A DNA stretch of 26,797 bases from Chara braunii (taxonomy: Eukaryota > Streptophyta > Charophyceae > Charales > Characeae): the NCBI GenBank assembly GCA_003427395.1, contig BFEA01000151.1:2531638-2558434 (forward strand), in the 5' to 3' direction. Position 1 is the first letter of the stretch. Each line of letters opens with the position of its first letter. Positions 9,656 to 18,730 of the stretch are shown in pieces. The notes below the pieces were generated by a model. That model had not been told where the DNA came from and ran no database searches. It worked only from the letters and a program-made list of their open reading frames with translations. Made by a program: the position numbers and the translations under genes.

Positions 9656-10189
9656 ATTCTGATGGTCCCCATAGCCATGACCTTGACGTACCTGTGTATA
9701 TCATTTCCAGATGCAATCAAGCTGTGTGTACTCGCATCGTGTGGAATTTGCTGTAGTGTCTCAGCCTTGGTCTTGGCAAGCCAGAGATTCATTCCAGGAA
9801 GCACGAGCTACGTAGCCCGCTCAGGCCGAGTTTGGGCTAGTACTTCAGTTTTGGTGGAGTACACTTCCTCTCAGACAGGATGAGTCGCTGCCACCTGCCA
9901 GAAATGGTCACTGATCCCAGCGATCGAGCAACCCTGGACAACCCTCAGGAAATGAGACGGTATCGGTCTTGCAAGAGGGACTGCGTTTATTCTTTGATTT
10001 ACAGAAGGCGTACAGCCAGGTGAACTGAGCCTGCCTTCACGACTGCAAATAAATATGGGAGCAAGAATACATCGGGTGAAGGACAAGTGAAAAAGACTCT
10101 CCGATTCATACCCTATCTCCAGATTGGTGCACCAAGGTGACCGGCTGCCCCCGCAAACTTTTCATTCACCAAGGACGACTCGCCTCCTT
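9656..10189. other. No recognisable gene
   Basis: No intact ORF with domain support. 9880-10135 may be degraded retroelement sequence upstream of the gypsy fragment that follows, but no motif proves it. Confidence 0.4.
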
Positions 10190-10375
10190 CCTCAGAAATG
10201 ACCCTGGCAATGACACTGAGTTGCGATCGTTTCTAGGATTGGCCAACTACTACAGAAAGTTTGTGAGAAACTTCTCTACTATCGATGCTCCCCTTCGCAG
10301 ACTCCCTAAGAAGGAAGCGATCTGGAAGTGGGATGATTGGTAGAATATCCTGTCCTCAAGGTAGCTGATCCCTCA
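10190..10375 (+). pseudogene. Ty3/gypsy pol fragment (RT-RNase H connection)
   Basis: ELRSFLGLANYYRKFVRNFS (about 10218-10277) is the hallmark segment between RT palm and RNase H in Ty3/gypsy pol and is nearly identical to the same part of the complete element (13700-13776, minus strand). The fragment continues APLRRLPKKEAIWKWDDW and stops. Translation in another frame then gives EYPVLKVADPSL, so about 15 codons are deleted. It is an independent broken copy of the same family. It ends about 250 bp before the 3' LTR of the complete element, which lies in the opposite orientation. Confidence 0.85.
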
Positions 10376-10621
10376 TTACGGAACGAACCACAACGTGTTC
10401 GCAACTCATTTTGATACAACTCAATCCAATGAGATTGAACTGGCGCCGCCGCTTATCGGAGGGCATAAATGAAGTGCGACCTTACGAGAACAGGCTAATG
10501 ATTACCCCAGATGCAAATGGCCATGAATCTGACACAGAGGGAAACAGAAATCAGACGCAAGTGGCACAAGGTCAAGCAAACACGGATACCTCGCCCTGAA
10601 AGGTTACCGGGTTCGCACACA

Positions 10622-10625
10622 AAAG
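10622..10625. repeat. Target-site duplication of the LTR element, left
   Basis: AAAG immediately precedes the TGAAAT start of the left LTR and also follows the TTTCA end of the right LTR at 19659-19662. A 4-bp duplication is shorter than the 5 bp usual for Ty3/gypsy, and extending to 5 bp breaks the match, so this is supportive only. Confidence 0.55.
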
Positions 10626-11691
10626 TGAAATCAGACTCGCTTTTTTTTCTTCGCTTCGCATACATGCAAACAGTTGGCGATTCACACTGGCGCTCAGTGC
10701 CCACTCAAAGCTCAGAGATGTGACAATCGCGAACACAGTTCAGATGCGAAACTCGCTTCAACAAGCTATGGCGCATCAGCGCCTACACAGCCCAACTGTC
10801 GTCACTTCGTTCAACACCACTGTTTGCCCGCACTCAACTCCGGATCACCCTGAATACTCCACACACACTCACTCCGTATCCCCCCCCCACACTCTCAGCT
10901 ATCTCTAACCTACGGCGGCTATGGCCGCTTGTCACTGCCACTATGAGCACTCTAGCTCCTCCAGCCCACTTTGTCTTCGGGCAAACTGCAGACCACCTTC
11001 GCACAAGACGCTGTAGCAGCACTTCCGCATGGCTTACGCAGCGAATGAATGAATGGCTGTGCACTGCCTCTTGATTTATACTTCTGTAAGACCACCTTCG
11101 CACAAGACGCTGTAGCAGCGCCTCCGCATGGCTTACACAGCGAACGAATGAATGGCCGGGGCTGCCTCTTGATTTATACTTTTGTAACTCGTTGGTCTGC
11201 CCCCTTTCCACTGGGCCCACGGTGCCCACAGTCCCTCATGGTACTTGCTGACGGTGCAAAGTGAGACTGGGACTGGGTACCACTGACTCATCCAAGTTGC
11301 ACTCCACCACTTGACCACTTGCCTTTGCCTAAACGCGACACACTTTCGAAAGGCCACTTCCGGACCTCCCGGAAGTCTGTGGACTTGGCCTTTCGAGTAC
11401 TGTAGCAGCCACGACCTTGACCTTTCAGGACTGTAGCAGCCACGACCTTGACCTCGCAGAACTCCTGCAGCTACGACGTCTACAGAGCTGTGACCTCTAC
11501 TCGACAGACCTACAGATCGAACCCCTACAACTACACAGACCTACGACAGACAACAAAACCAACTACCAAAACACAGGTCACAGGTTAAAACACTCGGGGT
11601 TCAACTCGATCCTGTACATGGGCAAGGTAAGGTCTGGGGATCGAACTCTAGGGCCCGCATCTGTGACTGCAGAAAGGTGAAAACCGTTTCA
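10626..11691 (-). repeat. 3' LTR (left copy, 1066 bp)
   Basis: Begins TGAAATCAGACTC and ends GTTTCA on the plus strand, matching the right LTR along almost its whole length. It is about 138 bp longer. Most of the excess is a duplication of about 99 bp (unit starts near 10991 and 11090) covering CACCTTCGCACAAGACGCTG through the TTGATTTATACTT TATA-like word. The rest is extra sequence near 10758-10815. Both LTRs share a 31-bp tandem word (CTGTAGCAGCCACGACCTTG at 11400 and 11431) and a compound palindrome at 11346-11396. Confidence 0.92.
11346..11396. repeat. Compound palindrome within the LTR
   Basis: The outer arms AAAGGCCA and TGGCCTTT enclose inner arms ACTTCCGG and CCGGAAGT separated by ACCTC. 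The structure is kept in the other LTR at about 19296-19346 with one or two changes. Read on the coding strand it lies in the U3 part. It could be a binding-site cluster or simply a hairpin; function is not known. Confidence 0.75.
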
Positions 11692-11699
11692 CTCCCGCC
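11692..11699 (-). other. Candidate polypurine tract
   Basis: On the minus strand GGCGGGAG directly precedes the TGAAA start of the 3' LTR, where the primer for plus-strand DNA synthesis is expected. It is short and not fully convincing, and is assigned mainly by position. Confidence 0.5.
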
Positions 11700-11774
11700 G
11701 GCCTAAATTTGAGGCCCTCCAAGAATACTTCAGTCTAAGGCAGGACCTCTACCCTTCTTATTTCTTTCGTAGGC

Positions 11775-12088
11775 TCGGCCTATATCGGGAGCTGTCTCTA
11801 GAAGTTCTGTTCACGTGAACCAGCGATCCTCTTCTGGCCCTTGAAGGCAAATCTGACTTTGTACTGTTTCTGTGGACGACCTCTACCTCCTGTCCTGAAG
11901 AGGTCCTAACCTACTATACCATCAATGACATATCTTCCATCCATATCTGGAGGAATCATAGATCTGCGTGATGGAAACTGTTGACTTGTGGTGCAAGGCA
12001 ACAGCTTTGACGCATGAAACACTGGGTAGGTGTGGAGGTGTGCTGGAATCTCAATAGTGTAGGACGGTCCATCCTCTCCGCCCTTGAC
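11775..12088 (-). pseudogene. Pol C-terminal GPY/chromodomain-like module
   Basis: Translation downstream of the integrase ORF, across its stop, gives HLHTYPVFHASKLLP (about 12000-12045), the segment that follows the integrase core in chromoviruses. It is then followed by DGRYVIDGIVG and GRGRPQKQYKVRFAFKGQ (about 11830-11960). The spacing and the aromatic/basic pattern resemble a chromodomain, which in this lineage directs integration toward particular histone marks. Stops interrupt it. Assignment to the chromodomain fold is by pattern only. Confidence 0.55.
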
Positions 12089-12091
12089 TTC

Positions 12092-12990
12092 TTAGACTGG
12101 CCACTGTCCTCTATACGCAGGCAGTAACTTCTGTGAGATGTTCTCCTCAGGAGCGAACTCCTTTGACTTGACCCAGACTAGGTCGCCTACTTGAAACTGT
12201 GAGGGGTGACGGTGCTTGCTAGCTTGCTCTATCATTCTATGCTGGCCTTTCCTCAGGTTATCTGCAACGGTAGCTATCTCTTTCTCGTGCTGTATCGCAA
12301 AATCTCGTGTACCGGGCGGTAGTCTCTGAATCTGATCCCGGTTAAGTCCCTCAAATGGTCTGCGTGGTCTAAAGTACTTGTGCAGTTCGTTGGGTGTGCG
12401 ACATGTGGCTAAGTGCACGCTGTTAATGTATGCACTGGCTACCTTGGGAAGCATCTCCTCCCAGTTGATTTGATTGGGCCTAATGTACATTCTCAGAACT
12501 TGTTGCAGGAGTTTGTTCATCTGTTCAGTCTAATCGTTAGTCTCAGGATGAACCATAGACTCTCATTAGTTCCTTCCAGTTCTGACTGTTGAACCTGGTA
12601 TCATGTCACTACTATTGACAGCGGTATACCATGCTCACTGACCCAATGGTCAAAGAACTTTTAAACTACTAAATATGTGCGTGCCTCTGCAGGCAAGGGA
12701 ATGAAAACTGCATACTTGCTAAATCTATCTATTATAACCATGACTTGGCTTTTGCCATGCCTACTCTTGACCCCAGCATCCATGAAGTCAATGGACAGAA
12801 TCTTCGGGTCTGTCAGGAATAGGCAGGGGTCTAAGAAGACCAAGAGGGGCTCGTGAAGTAGTCTTGTTTCTCTGACAGACTTTACAACTACGCACATACT
12901 CTATGCAGTCAGCCTTCATTCCACGCATGCATGAGATTAGCTAGAGTCTTTTGCCAACCGAAGTGTCCCTCTATATCGTGGAATTCCCCT
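12092..12990 (-). pseudogene. Retroviral-type integrase, broken
   Basis: Would insert the cDNA copy into the genome. Parts in order on the minus strand: HHCC zinc-binding module with FHDIEGHFGWQKTL (about 12935-12985) and CIEYVRSCKVCQRNK (about 12860-12905); the first catalytic Asp in LSIDFMD and VMVIIDRFSKYAVFIPLP (12661-12790); a damaged second Asp region, EHGIPLSIV then SDM (about 12590-12650); the Glu region HPETND followed by a stop where Gln is expected, then TEQMNKLLQ; and a clean 142-codon C-terminal part (12092-12520) with LATCRTPNELHKYFRPRRPF, VGDLVWVKS and LLPAYRGQWPV. Frameshifts separate the first three parts. No functional protein can be made. Confidence 0.9.
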
Positions 12991-13092
12991 AAGATCAAAC
13001 TACATATCTCCTCACTGTTAGGAACACAGACGGTCAACTACATTAGTCTTCTCAAATAGCAACCCGTCAGTAGTGCAGTAGTCTGGTTCAAA

Positions 13093-14600
13093 CTATGGGG
13101 TCTTCTTAACTTCGTTTAGGAGGTCACTGTAGATCGGGTCCTGCGCATACGCTTCCTTGACTTTCTGTTGCAGGTCTCTCCCTATATCCAAATAGTGAAC
13201 TATCGCTTCAAAGAAATCAGCTCTTCTACTCAGAGCGTCCGCGACTACATTATACTTCCCCTTGATTGGCATAAGCTCAAAGTCATACTTATCTATTTCT
13301 GCGGCCCACCTAGTAAGCTTAGGTGTCATCTTGGCCTGTCTTCAGCCATCTCAATGTCTCGTGGTTTGAATAGACTTTGAAGTGCCTCCCAAGCAAGTAG
13401 TGCTTCTAGTGATCTAATGCTTGCCTGAGAGCGTAGAGTTCTCTCTCGTAGGTAGATGTCGAACCTTCTCTGAAGGCATCCTAGCAGACATGAACTCTAT
13501 GGGTCTATACCCATTGCCATCATCTTGCTGTAGAACAACACCTATACCGTATTGACTTGCGTCAGTGGTGACAACAAAAGGCAAGGGCGGATCGGCTACC
13601 TTGAGGACTGGATACTCTATCAAAGCCCGCTCTAACTTCCTCAGGGCTGATGTGCAGTCCTTGTCCCACTTCCAGACTGCTTCTTTCTTTAGCACCCTGC
13701 GAAGGGGTGCAGCGATGGTAGAGAAGTTCCTGACGAACTTCCTATAATAGTTAGTTAGGCCTAAGAACGACCGCAACTTTGTCAGCGCGGGGGCCGTTGG
13801 CCAATCTCTAATCGCCGCAATCTTGCTATCCTAAGGTTTTATGCCGTTTCCATCTAGGACATGGCCCAAGTACAAGACTTATAGTCTAGGCCCATTTGCA
13901 CTTCACGTTGGTCTCGAAGTTAGCTTCTCTCAGCTTCTTCAAGACCTGCCTCAGATGGCCCTCATGCTCCTGGAGTGTCTTACTAAACACTAGGATATCG
14001 TCTAGATATACTACCACAAACCTACCTAACCATGGCCTAAACAAATCGTTCATACAACGTTGGAAAGTTGTTGGCACATTGGTTAGTCCAAAGGGCATAA
14101 CCATAAACTCGTAGTGCCCGTATTTAGTCTGGAATGCTGTCTTATACTGATCATCATGATGAACCTCTATCTGATGATAGTCGGACTTGAAATCTATCTT
14201 CGATAAATATTTACAGCCCTGCACCCGATCCAACAGATCATCTATACGGGGCAGTGGTTCTGCATTCTTTACTGTGATAGCTCTATACACATTCTGAGCT
14301 CTCCCTCCTTGGGGACAAAAAAAACAGGTGCTCCAAATGGAGATGAACTAGGCCTAATCCATACCTTCTCAAGGAGCTTGTCTAACTGCTTCCACAGCTC
14401 CTCCAACTTCTTTGGGGACATCCTATATACCGCACCCTTAGGAGTCCTACTGCCAGGCTCTATCTCTATACGATGCTGGATCGGCCGCGACACTACTACT
14501 GTCGGCGGCTTAGCTAAGGCTTAAACTCCTCCAGCAGCTTGGCAATAGCAGGGTTTATGGGTCTCTCTTCCTTGGGCTCAATGACTGGCCTAAAATAGGC
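13093..14600 (-). pseudogene. Reverse transcriptase and RNase H, broken
   Basis: Would convert element RNA to DNA. INPAIAKLLEEFKP (about 14520-14570) and IQHRIEIEPGSRTPKGAVYR (about 14415-14480) open the RT fingers. WIRPSSSPFGAPV and ELRMCIE follow. The palm has PFGLTN (about 14085) and the intact catalytic motif FVVVYLDDILVFSKT (13982-14031). After stops, MRSFLGLTNYYRKFVRNFST (about 13717-13776) begins the connection, and FVVTTDASQYGIGVVLQQDD (about 13520-13580) the RNase H domain. MTPKLTRWAAEIDKYDFELM through YNVVADALSRRADF (13200-13329) is its end. The key YLDD is preserved but at least three frame breaks occur, including between 14290 and 14269 and downstream of 13886. Confidence 0.93.
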
Positions 14601-14624
14601 TACAAAAACCTGCTCTTCTAACTG

Positions 14625-15359
14625 CTACTCCTTCACTAAACGCGCGAACGTGGGAGCACTGAGACAACAATATGCCAGAGTGTCGTCTACTCTTGACACA
14701 TGAAACAGGCGAGCAGTCTTAACCTCACCTGTAGGACTAGGGAGCCTACACTCGTGCTCTCTTAAATGGAGTGTGGCCCCTGCTGCCTCTCCCCAGTCCA
14801 TTCCTAGGACCATATCAAAAGGAAGGATCTCCTCTACGAGGAGAGTCGGAGAATGGATAACTTTTTCTACCTTCCTATCTTTCTTTGGGCGAAAGTACAC
14901 CCGGACTCCCTCAACGTAATCCTCGACTCGCATAGTGCGATTGTCTACCAGGATACCGAGTATAGGGTCTTCTAACTTTTGGACCTTGAAATTCAGCTTC
15001 AACTTCTGTAGTGCTCTCCCACTGATATAACTGCAGGTGGCCCCAATGTCTATAAGGGCCCCTACTCTACCTCTAAAAATCTCTACGTCTACTAAGAGTA
15101 GTTGTCCTTCAGCGTCATTCTTCATCTTGGCCCAGGGAGACATCCTCTCCTTTAATTCTTCTGCCACGCCGGTGAGGGAGGTGCCTAGAGAGACTCTAAC
15201 ACAAGCAGTCTCTGGACGACGGTCTAGGCACTGGCCAGCAACCTCTGTCGTAGACACATGTGGTTTGGGAGTATCTATATGGTGCGCGCACCACATGGGC
15301 CAAGGATAGGGGCAGTTGCAACCCCTACCGGTGGTTGCCTTTTGGTGCCTATGCAGCAA
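14625..15359 (-). pseudogene. Retropepsin-like aspartic protease
   Basis: Cleaves Gag-Pol into mature proteins in active elements. The 244-codon open frame contains LLLVDVEIFRGRVGALIDIG (about 15040-15105), the active-site segment, followed by ATCSYISGRALQKL. FDMVLGMDWGEAAGATLHL (about 14760-14815) is the usual second conserved block of Ty3/gypsy proteases. The catalytic triplet reads DIG where DSG or DTG is expected, so even this longest intact piece is probably inactive. It ends at a single TAG (14625-14627), beyond which the same frame continues toward RT, so it was part of a continuous polyprotein. The ATG at 15359 is simply the first in the frame and not a proven start. Confidence 0.85.
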
Positions 15360-15917
15360 ACCAGGCTTCCCTATACTTAGGGCAGCACTTTATGATGTGG
15401 CCCCGATCACCGCGGCAAATGCACTGATCCTGGTCTATTCACCTCTGCCAAACAATCTGTTCTAAGCCCAAATCTTCCCAAGGCCTGCCCTGTGGCAAAC
15501 TAGGGTGCCATCCACCTCTCCTATATGGTGATCGATAACAACTAGAGCATTTTTGCGGGGGACCTTGACCCCTACCTCCCGCTTGGCGGCCCCCTTTGCC
15601 ACCAACCCCCCGATCGCCCTGTCCACGACCACCAGAGGCCCGGCCCTTGGCCTTGGCCTCTCCCTCTTCCTTGCCACCTCCCTCCAGCCGCGACAGCAGC
15701 GTAAGTCCTCCTTTGACTAGAGCTACTATCCTCTTCCTCTAGGCCCCACTCTATCTAATCATATGGGACCTCTTCCATACCACCCTCATCTAATGTAAGG
15801 ATCAGGTGATCCTTGCCCTTAACCTGACCCGATATAGTACGGCCCTTCCACTTCTTTCCCTTTTCAAGGTCCTTATACCAAAAAGTGGAAACCGGCATGG
15901 ACTGCGCTTCGAATGCT

Positions 15918-16180
15918 ACCACTTCCCTACTCAAAGTATCGTAGGTCATGGTAGACTCCCTAGTCTTCTCAAAGAAGTGCCCGCACAAGAGCTCGGGCAT
16001 GGCACAATAGAANNNNNNNNNNNNNNNNNNNNNNNNNAGAGCTCGGGCATGGCACAATAGAATAAGTTGACTAATTGGGTCTCAGTGACCACTTCCCTAC
16101 TCAAAGTATCGTAGGTCATGGTAGACTCCCTACTCTTCTCAGAGAAGTGCTCGCGCAAGAGCTCAGGCATAGCACGATAC
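15918..16180 (-). repeat. In-frame 40-codon tandem duplication spanning the gap
   Basis: ACCACTTCCCTACTCAAAGT starts at 15918 and 16088, 170 bp apart. Removing the 25 N and one of the two identical 25-bp gap flanks leaves a period of 120 bp, exactly 40 codons, agreeing with the two protein copies of the unit that ends STMTYDTLSREVV. Confidence 0.85.
16013..16037. other. Assembly gap (25 N)
   Basis: 25 undetermined bases. The 25 bp on the left (15988-16012, beginning AGAGCTCGGGCATGG) are identical to the 25 bp on the right (16038-16062), which suggests an unmerged overlap between contigs inside the tandem duplication rather than missing DNA. Confidence 0.95.
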
Positions 16181-18079
16181 AATGGGTGGACTAATTGGGT
16201 CTCAATGACCGCATCATCAAGGATGGTGACTAACTCATCCATGACACCCTTGGGTGCCTTGACACTCCTCCATGTGCGAGAAGAATGGTTTGTAATTTGT
16301 CAAAAGCTCTAACGCTTCCTGTGACATCTGCAAACCTTCCGCGCAACAATTTGAAGAACTCACTGAGAGGGGTGAGGGCGGAATAGGCAACCATATCGTT
16401 ATTGCAATTTGCATCACGACACAATGACATGGCGAAGCTTGCTGCTTCGTCTTTGAGGGCATGAAAAGCTATTAGGACACGTTCGTCAGGAGATATCTTT
16501 TGCAGATGCACGTAGGAGTTAACATTGGCCTCCCAGTTGTCGAAGTTCTCCTCCTCCTTCCCACTATAGGAATCGGGGAACTTCACCTTAACGGACTCCC
16601 TACGGGGACGAGCTTCCTCCTCTTTTGGTGCAGCCAACTTGGCGCCCTCTATGGCATCAATACATAATCGCTTTGTGCTCTCTAATCTCATCTGCACTTT
16701 AGAGCCCATGTGCACGATAATCTCGCGTGGAAACTCTTCGAATCAATCGCAGGGCTATATCCTAACTCCTCCCAAACAGGTATTGCTCCTCCTGGGCCTG
16801 TGCTAGGCGTTCTATATTCCTTGTCATTACCTCCATCTTCCCTTGAAAATCCGCATGTGCCTCCATCTGCACCCTCAGCTGTTTCACCTCCTCCAATTCT
16901 TTCGCCACCTCCATTCTCTTCTTCCTCTCCCTGGTCAGTCAACTTCCACTCCAACTTTTTCTCCTCGGCTTCTATTTTTTTCACGACCGCCTTATGCTCT
17001 TCCCTGGGAACATATAACATCATCACCTCCTCTTCTCCCAAAGACAGATTGGCAACCCATTTAGAAATCTTCTCCAACCAGGAATCTTCTTTCTTTGTGC
17101 CACTTGTCTCGCCTCTGTCCCAAATACTTCTTCTAATCAGGGGCACTTCTTCTTCCACCGTTTTCTCTTCTTCTTCTGCATCCGCTGCTTTCATCTTTCT
17201 TTCCTTTTTTTTTTCACCCTTTCTAACTCCTCCCAACTTCTTTCTTTTCACGGCCTGCTCCTGTAGCAAGGCCAGCTTCTTGGCCTGCTTCACAACCTCC
17301 TCCTCTTTCTTGGCCTTCTGCTCGGCCAAGATCCTCGCAGCCGCCTCCTCCTGCTCCTTGGTGTAAGGAGTGGTACTAGTGCCACCCCAGATCTCTACTC
17401 TACACGTCATGGTGTTCCAGAAGCCCAACGGAAATGGGAGACGCCAGAGGGTCCCCCAAAGGGGGAACCCCACGAGCAGACCGTACATAGGGTAGTCATC
17501 CATGGTATCCGGTTCACGACAATGACTATCCCACTCCTCACCACTTAGACCTACCCACTGGACTGACAAACTGTTGTCTAAGGACCACAGGATCTAGATA
17601 GGACCCTGTCAACTATGGTCACTAGCCTGTACCTAATACTACGGTCATCACTACAAGACTCGCTTGATCAAGAGGGATTTAAGGAGATCCCCTGTGACTC
17701 CTCAAGAATTATTTAACGCCGCAAACAGGACAGCGTGATCGGCAAGTCCTCTTAAGACTTAGACAACTTGTTGTGCAGCCCACAGCTCGGATTTTGGGCC
17801 TACCGTGCCACACTGAGCAGCCCACCGATTTGTACCGGTCCTTGGGAGGGTTCGTGTCCTCCGAGTCAGTCAAGTCGTCAGACACGGCCTTTAGCCCTAC
17901 TCAGCCCATGTGGGTTTGGTGAACAAAGCTCTATGACCTCATTCACAAAGTTCCTATCACCTGGACAAAAGAGACTCACTGCAGAAAGAAAAGACAGACA
18001 GACTCAGCAAGTACCATGGGGTGAGTGCACATCCCTAGGGCGAGGGGATAGGCTGAAGGTTTGGCGAGAATATACCAAC

Positions 18080-18262
18080 TCCAGCTTGGTCAAATTCATG
18101 GTCAACAGCCCTGGTCAATGCCTTGGTCAATGCTTGGTCAACGCCCGTCAAACCCCCGATCAACAATCTGGTCAACCTCGATCGACGCCTTGGTCAACAC
18201 TTGATTAACACCAAAGTCAAATTCCGTCAACCCGTTGGTCAACACTTTGGTCAACCCTCGAT
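18080..18262 (-). repeat. Array of TTGACC/TTGACT words (W-box-like)
   Basis: The plus strand repeats GGTCAA or AGTCAA about every 10-20 bp, around a dozen times in about 180 bp. On the element's coding strand these are TTGACC, TTGACT and variants. TTGAC[CT] is the core bound by plant WRKY factors (established knowledge). Whether these are bound here is inference; they may just be a degenerate minisatellite. Confidence 0.7.
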
Positions 18263-18493
18263 TTAGCTATGGCTGTTGGCATTTTCTCGTTCTCGCACCC
18301 TCGCTTCTCTTTCTCCCTCCTCCCTCACTTCTTTCTCTCTTCACCCCGGCTATGTCTTCCTCCTCCTTCCCTCCTTCCTCTTCCTCCGTTATGGCTTCTT
18401 TCTCCTTCGTCTCTCCTCCCTTCTCCTTTGCTTCCTCTTTTCTCTCTTGGTAACCCCGCCTAATCTCTTGGTCCGCACAACAATCTTGTATCG

Positions 18494-18495
<2 letters not shown>

Positions 18496-18562
<67 letters not shown>
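18496..18562. repeat. (CT)n microsatellite
   Basis: About 33 uninterrupted CT dinucleotides within the leader of the LTR element. Open frames of alternating Ser-Leu or Arg-Glu over it are artefacts. Confidence 0.97.
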
Positions 18563-18565
<3 letters not shown>

Positions 18566-18716
18566 TCGTTGTCTTCTGTGTAGGTACGCGGCACCTCACT
18601 CCGCAGCGCAGCTATGCCGGACCTTCTCCGACGATGCACCTTGGCTATGGTGCCCAACTGGCACGGGCATCTCCTTCCTGCTGGCAGCGACGACGGCGCG
18701 TGGGGTAACAGGAACC

Positions 18717-18729
18717 AGCTCCGATACCA
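18717..18729 (-). other. Primer-binding site, initiator-Met tRNA type
   Basis: One base after the end of the 5' LTR the minus strand reads TGGTATCGGAGCT. The plant initiator methionine tRNA 3' end is complementary to TGGTATCAGAGCC, so this differs by two positions. Location and sequence together make it the minus-strand primer site. Confidence 0.85.
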
Positions 18730-18730
18730 A

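Larger units (their letters stand above)
15385..17569 (-). pseudogene. Gag polyprotein, broken
   Basis: Structural protein that would form the cytoplasmic virus-like particle. The N-terminal 293-codon frame (16688-17569) is rich in Lys, Glu and Ala with coiled-coil character (EQEEAAARILAEQKAKKEEE). The Gag core, in another frame at 16230-16715, has FPDSYSGKEEENFDNWEANV, LIAFHALKDEAASFAMSLC and LLRGRFADVTGSVRAFDKLQ. A frame change leads to MDELVTILDD, then a 40-residue unit present twice in tandem (ELLREHFSEKSRESTMTYDT and ELLCGHFFEKTRESTMTYDT) on either side of the N gap, then TFWYKDLEKGKKWKGRTISG. A Gly/Arg-rich patch follows near 15590-15700. Near 15385-15430 a zinc-knuckle remnant reads CICRGDRGHIIKCC: the spacing fits C-x2-C-x4-H-x4-C but the second Cys is Arg. 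Confidence 0.85.
17570..18716 (-). other. Untranslated leader of the LTR element
   Basis: Lies between the primer-binding site and gag on the minus strand. It contains no supported ORF. It includes the TTGAC-rich block (18080-18262), a pyrimidine-rich stretch 18290-18480 and the (CT)n microsatellite. The plus-strand ORFs here are low-complexity and not genes. Confidence 0.7.

Noticed and set aside
9355-9660. Thr-His and Arg-Glu open frames on both strands.
   Set aside because: Simple-sequence translations of the CA and GA arrays.
16710-17366. 218-codon plus-strand Ser/Phe-rich ORF.
   Set aside because: Antisense of the Lys/Glu-rich gag coding sequence.
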